From an uncultured Blautia sp. (GTDB lineage Bacteria > Bacillota > Clostridia > Lachnospirales > Lachnospiraceae): DNA of 15,560 bases. The DNA is taken from NCBI RefSeq assembly GCF_937880195.1, contig NZ_CALFLA010000053.1:1-15560 (forward strand), given 5' to 3'. Position 1 is the stretch's first letter. Each line of letters opens with the position of its first letter. A program made the position numbers and the translations under genes. The notes beneath the pieces are model-generated. The model was not told the DNA's origin. It was given only the letters and a program-made list of their open reading frames with translations, and did not search any database. Below are positions 14,163 through 15,560 of this stretch, piece by piece.

Positions 14163-15554
14163 TTATAAATCACAGTTATTTACTGTTCTTGGGAATGGGA
14201 TCACGTCGCGGATATTGCCCATTCCTGTCAGATACATAACGCAGCGCTCAAATCCAAGACCAAATCCTGAATGACGGGTAGAGCCGTATTTGCGAAGATC
14301 CATATAGAATCCATAATCCTCTTCTTTAAGTCCAAGCTCCTCCATACGGGTTTTCAGCTTATCGTAATCGTCCTCTCTCTGGCTTCCGCCGATGATCTCG
14401 CCGATTCCCGGTACAAGACAGTCCATAGCTGCAACTGTCTTGCCGTCTTCGTTCTGCTTCATATAGAACGCCTTGATCTCCTTTGGATAATCTGTAACAA
14501 ATACAGGTTTCTTAAAGATCTGCTCTGTCAGATATCTCTCATGCTCTGTCTGAAGATCGCAGCCCCAGAATACCTTGTAGTCAAATTTATCGTTATTTTT
14601 CTCCAGAAGTTCAATGGCCTCTGTATATGTCACATGACCAAACTCAGAATCGATCACATGATTCAAACGATCCAGAAGTCCTTTGTCCACAAAGGAGTTA
14701 AAGAAATTCATTTCCTGAGGAGCATTCTCCAGCACGTAGCGGATCACATATTTCAGCATATCCTCCGCCAGATCCATATTATCATTCAGATCAGCAAAGG
14801 CGCACTCCGGCTCGATCATCCAGAACTCAGCCGCATGGCGGGTGGTATTGGAGTTTTCTGCACGGAAGGTCGGTCCAAATGTGTAGATATTGCGGAACGC
14901 CTGGGCGTAAGTCTCGCCGTTTAACTGACCGCTTACAGTCAGGTTTGTTTCCTTGCCGAAGAAATCCTGAGAATAATCCACATTTCCCTTATCGTCCAGA
15001 GGCGGATTCTGGGGATCCAGTGTTGTTACACGGAACATCTCTCCTGCGCCTTCACAATCGCTTCCTGTGATCAGCGGAGTATGAACATACACAAAACCTC
15101 TCTCCTGGAAAAACTTATGAATAGCATAAGCACAAAGAGAACGTACGCGGAAAACTGCCTGGAAGGTGTTTGTTCTTGGTCTTAAGTGTGTCATGGTTCT
15201 TAAATATTCCATGGAATGACGTTTCTTCTGAAGAGGATAATCCGGTGCAGAAGCTCCTTCCACAACAACCTCTGCAGCCTGGATCTCAAAAGGCTGTTTC
15301 GCCTCTGGAGTAGCTACGAGAGTTCCTTTTACAATAATTGCTGCGCCTACATTCAGCTTGCTGATCTCAGCAAAGTTGTCCATTGTGTCATGATAAACTA
15401 CCTGCAGAGTATCAAAGCAGGAACCGTCATGAAGGACAATAAATCCAAAAGCCTTGGAACCGCGGACGCTGCGGACCCAGCCCCCTAAAGTCACTTCCTT
15501 ATCCAGAAAAGTTTCCCTGTCTGTATAAATCTGTTTTACTGTTGTAAGTTTCAT
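14163..15554 (-). CDS. asnS: Asparaginyl-tRNA synthetase
   Basis: The 463-aa class II synthetase charges tRNA-Asn with asparagine using ATP. An N-terminal OB-fold anticodon-binding domain (about 1-110, with [18 protein letters not shown]) is followed by the class II core. Motif 2 [15 protein letters not shown] and motif 3 GLGFERC with Arg437 (432-438) are intact. The [12 protein letters not shown] stretch and overall length match AsnS rather than AspS. The gene is complete, but only 6 nt of upstream sequence is present, so its ribosome binding site, promoter and any T-box leader lie outside the window. The stop codon is 10 nt before yhaO, which points to one transcript asnS-yhaO-yhaN. Confidence 0.97.
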   Translation of the reverse strand: MKLTTVKQIYTDRETFLDKEVTLGGWVRSVRGSKAFGFIVLHDGSCFDTLQVVYHDTMDNFAEISKLNVGAAIIVKGTLVATPEAKQPFEIQAAEVVVEGASAPDYPLQKKRHSMEYLRTMTHLRPRTNTFQAVFRVRSLCAYAIHKFFQERGFVYVHTPLITGSDCEGAGEMFRVTTLDPQNPPLDDKGNVDYSQDFFGKETNLTVSGQLNGETYAQAFRNIYTFGPTFRAENSNTTRHAAEFWMIEPECAFADLNDNMDLAEDMLKYVIRYVLENAPQEMNFFNSFVDKGLLDRLNHVIDSEFGHVTYTEAIELLEKNNDKFDYKVFWGCDLQTEHERYLTEQIFKKPVFVTDYPKEIKAFYMKQNEDGKTVAAMDCLVPGIGEIIGGSQREDDYDKLKTRMEELGLKEEDYGFYMDLRKYGSTRHSGFGLGFERCVMYLTGMGNIRDVIPFPRTVNNCDL

Positions 15555-15560
15555 ATCTAT

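Overview
The window reads as chromosomal DNA from a low-to-moderate GC, spore-forming-lineage Firmicute, most likely a Lachnospiraceae member of the Blautia/Ruminococcus/Dorea type. The evidence is a GlgC/GlgD pair joined to spoVG, a DnaB/DnaD-like plus DnaI/DnaC-like primosome pair, a long divergent PRPP synthetase, a YhaO/YhaN pair, a secreted coiled-coil/3D-domain cell-wall protein, and the remnant of an Rpn-type nuclease family that is abundant in gut Lachnospiraceae. Assignment to a genus is inference.

Layout. Positions 1-360 hold a tRNA-Pro(CGG) on the minus strand with a consensus promoter and its own terminator, divergent from a lone bacterial-microcompartment shell gene of the PduB family (366-1079, plus). 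A bidirectional terminator separates that gene from a convergent minus-strand gene for a secreted 3D-domain protein (1218-2498). Next comes a minus-strand operon transcribed glgC-glgD-spoVG (5450 down to 2709), which pairs glycogen-precursor (ADP-glucose) synthesis with a sporulation/septation regulator. Divergent from it is murC (5694-7073, plus).

Between murC and the next operon (7074-7371) lies the most striking noncoding stretch. It has four exact copies of the DnaA-box sequence TTATCCACA in two abutting tandem pairs, plus further near matches, and part of it is built into the murC terminator hairpin. Downstream is a plus-strand operon with a DnaB/DnaD-like primosome protein, a DnaI/DnaC-like helicase-loader ATPase and a divergent ribose-phosphate pyrophosphokinase (7372-10628), closed by a perfect 18-bp hairpin. 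This suggests that DnaA controls, or is titrated at, the promoter of helicase-loading genes.

The right third is minus strand: asnS-yhaO-yhaN (15554 down to 11525), tightly spaced and probably co-transcribed, coding for asparaginyl-tRNA synthetase and an SbcD/SbcC-like nuclease-ATPase pair whose ATPase is short and has a central membrane segment. Between yhaN and the prs terminator is a degraded Rpn-family nuclease gene (10766-11259), preceded by a seven-codon leader ORF with a strong ribosome binding site.

No CRISPR array, intact insertion sequence, prophage or obvious foreign island is visible. Most genes are housekeeping. The best candidates for new biology are the DnaA-box cluster, the orphan shell protein with its palindrome over the -10 element, the membrane-anchored short YhaN, and the leader ORF before the Rpn remnant.
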